From CAZCBX01 sp964497185 (GTDB lineage: Bacteria > Bdellovibrionota_G > JALEGL01 > JAGRMV01), in contig CAZCBX010000005.1 of assembly GCA_964497185.1 (NCBI GenBank), forward strand, positions 72,568-136,567: a DNA stretch of 64,000 nt, written 5' to 3'. A model generated the notes under the pieces. It had not been told where the DNA came from and did no database searches. It saw nothing but the letters and a program-made list of their open reading frames with translations. This document shows, piece after piece, positions 62,183 through 64,000 of the stretch (its first letter is position 1; the number at the start of each line of letters is the position of its first letter). The position numbers and the translations under genes were made by a program.

Positions 62183-63852
62183 GATGACAAAGACTGGGTT
62201 GAAGTGTTTTCGTACGCTTTGGGAACAAGCGCATCGGAGTTGAGTAGCTCGACAGGTTTTCCTTCGATGACAGGAAAGCACCATTTGTGTAAACCAGGCA
62301 TTTGGCATTTGATCCAAAAATCATCCCAGTGCAAGTTTTGTAAATCGTATTGACACCAAGATTCTTTTATTTCGTATTCAAAAATATGTTTGCTTAAATA
62401 TATTTGAACATAGTCTTGAATGTAAGGCTTAAACACGCTTAACAAACCCTCCACTTGCTCCATATTCCGGCGTGAACGAGAAATCCATTTCACCAAGGGT
62501 TTAAGAAACTCTTGAAAAGAATTTGGAAAATCCTGAATCACTTCAGTCTGTTTTTCGAGGGCGGTGAAAATGGTTAATAAATTTTTCGATGAAAACAAAT
62601 GGTCTCGCAACGAGGCAATGGTTCTACGGTGAGATAGATATTTTTGCTTCATCGTTTGACCGTGCGTGCGAAAATAATCTTGATAATATTCAGAAATATA
62701 AGTGACGGCATCGCCTATGGATAAGGGTTTAACGGATGAAGACGATATTTGGTACACCGATTTGGCTTTACCAAGCAAATTCAATGCGCCCGCAATCATC
62801 AAGCCTTTGGCGACATAATCAACGGGCACGACATCAAAGGGGTGATCTTCTTCAGAAGGAAAATGTCGAAACCAGCCCTTCATTAAATAGGCCAAAGGCC
62901 CAGAGGTATTAAAACCTTCGTTCCACCCAGCAAACGGATATTGCGAAGCGCATTCCACAATGGCGGGACGAACAATGCAAAAATCAACATCCGAAAATTC
63001 TCTGTTTAGCAAAGCTTCTGCTGTGGCTTTGCTGTAGGTGTAGGTATTGGGCCAACCCAAAGCTTCAGCTTTGTCGGTTCCAATTCGGATCAGTTCCATG
63101 GCAATTTCTCGCTGACGAATTTGTTCTACACTGCGCTGAAATTGTTTTAGGTTGGGCGTTCTATTTTTGCTTTCAAAACGCTTTTGCACCATGCGAGAAA
63201 TCTCTTGTGTTTTTTCTTTGCCATTGAAGGTCTCGTACGTTTTGGCAATGGCATATTGCATCCATTCGATTTCTTTGAGCGGATCCAGAGGCTGGTTGTT
63301 GGGTGTTCGGTCATACAACCTTTCTTCCAAAGCGCCTTCTCGCTTACCGGCAACATAACAGGTGCTGACATGCAAAAATTTTGCGCGTTTGCAGGCACGA
63401 ACAAACGTGGCCAAGTTTTCAATCCCTTTGACATTAATGTTAAAAGCAGTTTCCAGAGAAGGGCGAAAATCCACCAGCCCTGAAATATTCATGACCATAT
63501 CCAATTGCTCATAAAGTTGATTGGCTGTGTAGGCATCGATGCCCAATCGAGCCAGAGAAATATCTCCTTGCAAGACGGTTACTTTTTGAGCGAATTTTTC
63601 ACGCATGGCCGCACTGTTTTCAAGCCATGGTTTAAAAGCATAAGAGTCTTTCAGCATGCCATGCATACGATCCTGCGCAGATTGGCTGCCTTTGCCACGA
63701 ATGAGTACATACACATGCGCAAAATCATCAACATTTTTCATAAACATGCTAAACCAAACTTTGCCTAGAAAACCAGATACACCGGTTACCAACAACGTTT
63801 TGCCGCGATACGCCTCCGCGATCGAAAGTATGGGGGAAGTGGTTTGTTTCAT
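62179..63852 (-). CDS. Fatty acyl-CoA reductase (alcohol-forming type)
   Basis: A 557-residue protein of the NAD-binding-4/FAR family. The Rossmann motif TGVSGFLGK is at about 23-31, the FNINVKGIENL segment follows and the catalytic YTYSK (Tyr271, Lys275) sits in WPNTYTYSKATAE. A long C-terminal region (about 400-557) follows. FARs make fatty alcohols, the co-substrate of alkylglycerone-phosphate synthase encoded 3 kb away. It is first in a two-gene operon convergent with the plsC-AGPS operon. Confidence 0.88.
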   Translation of the reverse strand: MKQTTSPILSIAEAYRGKTLLVTGVSGFLGKVWFSMFMKNVDDFAHVYVLIRGKGSQSAQDRMHGMLKDSYAFKPWLENSAAMREKFAQKVTVLQGDISLARLGIDAYTANQLYEQLDMVMNISGLVDFRPSLETAFNINVKGIENLATFVRACKRAKFLHVSTCYVAGKREGALEERLYDRTPNNQPLDPLKEIEWMQYAIAKTYETFNGKEKTQEISRMVQKRFESKNRTPNLKQFQRSVEQIRQREIAMELIRIGTDKAEALGWPNTYTYSKATAEALLNREFSDVDFCIVRPAIVECASQYPFAGWNEGFNTSGPLAYLMKGWFRHFPSEEDHPFDVVPVDYVAKGLMIAGALNLLGKAKSVYQISSSSVKPLSIGDAVTYISEYYQDYFRTHGQTMKQKYLSHRRTIASLRDHLFSSKNLLTIFTALEKQTEVIQDFPNSFQEFLKPLVKWISRSRRNMEQVEGLLSVFKPYIQDYVQIYLSKHIFEYEIKESWCQYDLQNLHWDDFWIKCQMPGLHKWCFPVIEGKPVELLNSDALVPKAYENTSTQSLSS

Positions 63853-64000
63853 GGAAGTTTGAGACTCTTTATTTAACTGATTTTTTGTGTGGTTGGAAGG
63901 TCTTTTTGGGGGGATTTACGGGGTTTCTTTTTTTAAATGTAGATCTGTGGGACTTTGGGCTTGCCCCAGAAAAGCTCCACGAACTCCATGGCGTGCCCTC

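Noticed and set aside
63933..64000. Minus-strand frame entering from the window edge and ending in VELFWGKPKVPQIYI
   Set aside because: It could be the C-terminus of a gene upstream of the acyl-CoA reductase, but about 22 codons are too few to support a call.

Overview
The window comes from a Gram-negative bacterium with mid-range GC: it holds lipoprotein signal peptides, OmpA-type proteins, a predicted outer-membrane barrel and a cardiolipin synthase. The order acpP-fabF-rpiB-glyA ... ribD-ribE-ribBA-ribH-nusB, the exported SurA-like protein, the tandem PilZ protein and the ether-lipid genes point to the former Deltaproteobacteria (Bdellovibrionota, Myxococcota or a relative). I cannot name a genus. 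No rRNA, tRNA, CRISPR array, integrase or transposase gene was seen.

Layout. 1-8925: a long plus-strand housekeeping run for fatty-acid synthesis (acpP, fabF), rpiB, glyA, a lipoprotein MsrA, riboflavin synthesis and nusB. It is interrupted at 4162-5011 by a HigB/HigA toxin-antitoxin module inserted at the 3' end of msrA. 8926-10030: sparse DNA with palindromic repeats and one M17-N-like gene. 10031-14050: envelope proteins and two exported GDPD paralogues. 14331-19655: prkA, a DUF444 gene, spoVR and a SurA-like gene. 19671-21866: rimI, cold-shock protein, cutA and a phosphofructokinase with pyrophosphate-type residues. 21954-36525, minus strand: OmpA, dnaE, a ZIP-like protein, an EEP hydrolase and cardiolipin synthase, then lysC-lysA and guaB-guaA. 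36825-43936, plus strand: AI-2E permease, metG, an OmpA lipoprotein, then PilZ-def-fmt-PASTA-rpe. 43941-56872, minus strand: argS, lipB, hisS, aspS, rnhB, a pyrD-like gene, yraN, a two-component system, a coiled-coil protein and a barrel protein. A cluster of DnaA-box-like sites lies between lipB and argS.

57061-63852 is the most interesting block. It contains two PlsC acyltransferases, an alkylglycerone-phosphate-synthase-like flavoenzyme that keeps the His-His-His motif, an SDR, a fatty acyl-CoA reductase and a shortened AMP-binding protein. Together these could supply every step from DHAP and acyl-CoA to 1-alkyl-2-acyl-glycerol-3-phosphate, so I read the block as an alkyl ether-lipid cluster resembling the eukaryotic peroxisomal pathway.

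Other structure worth attention: a 33-nt repeat core placed between inverted arms that are not the same at every locus (three copies); GGGGACA-type palindromes at several intergenic sites; and two divergent msrA 3' ends flanking the HigBA insert.
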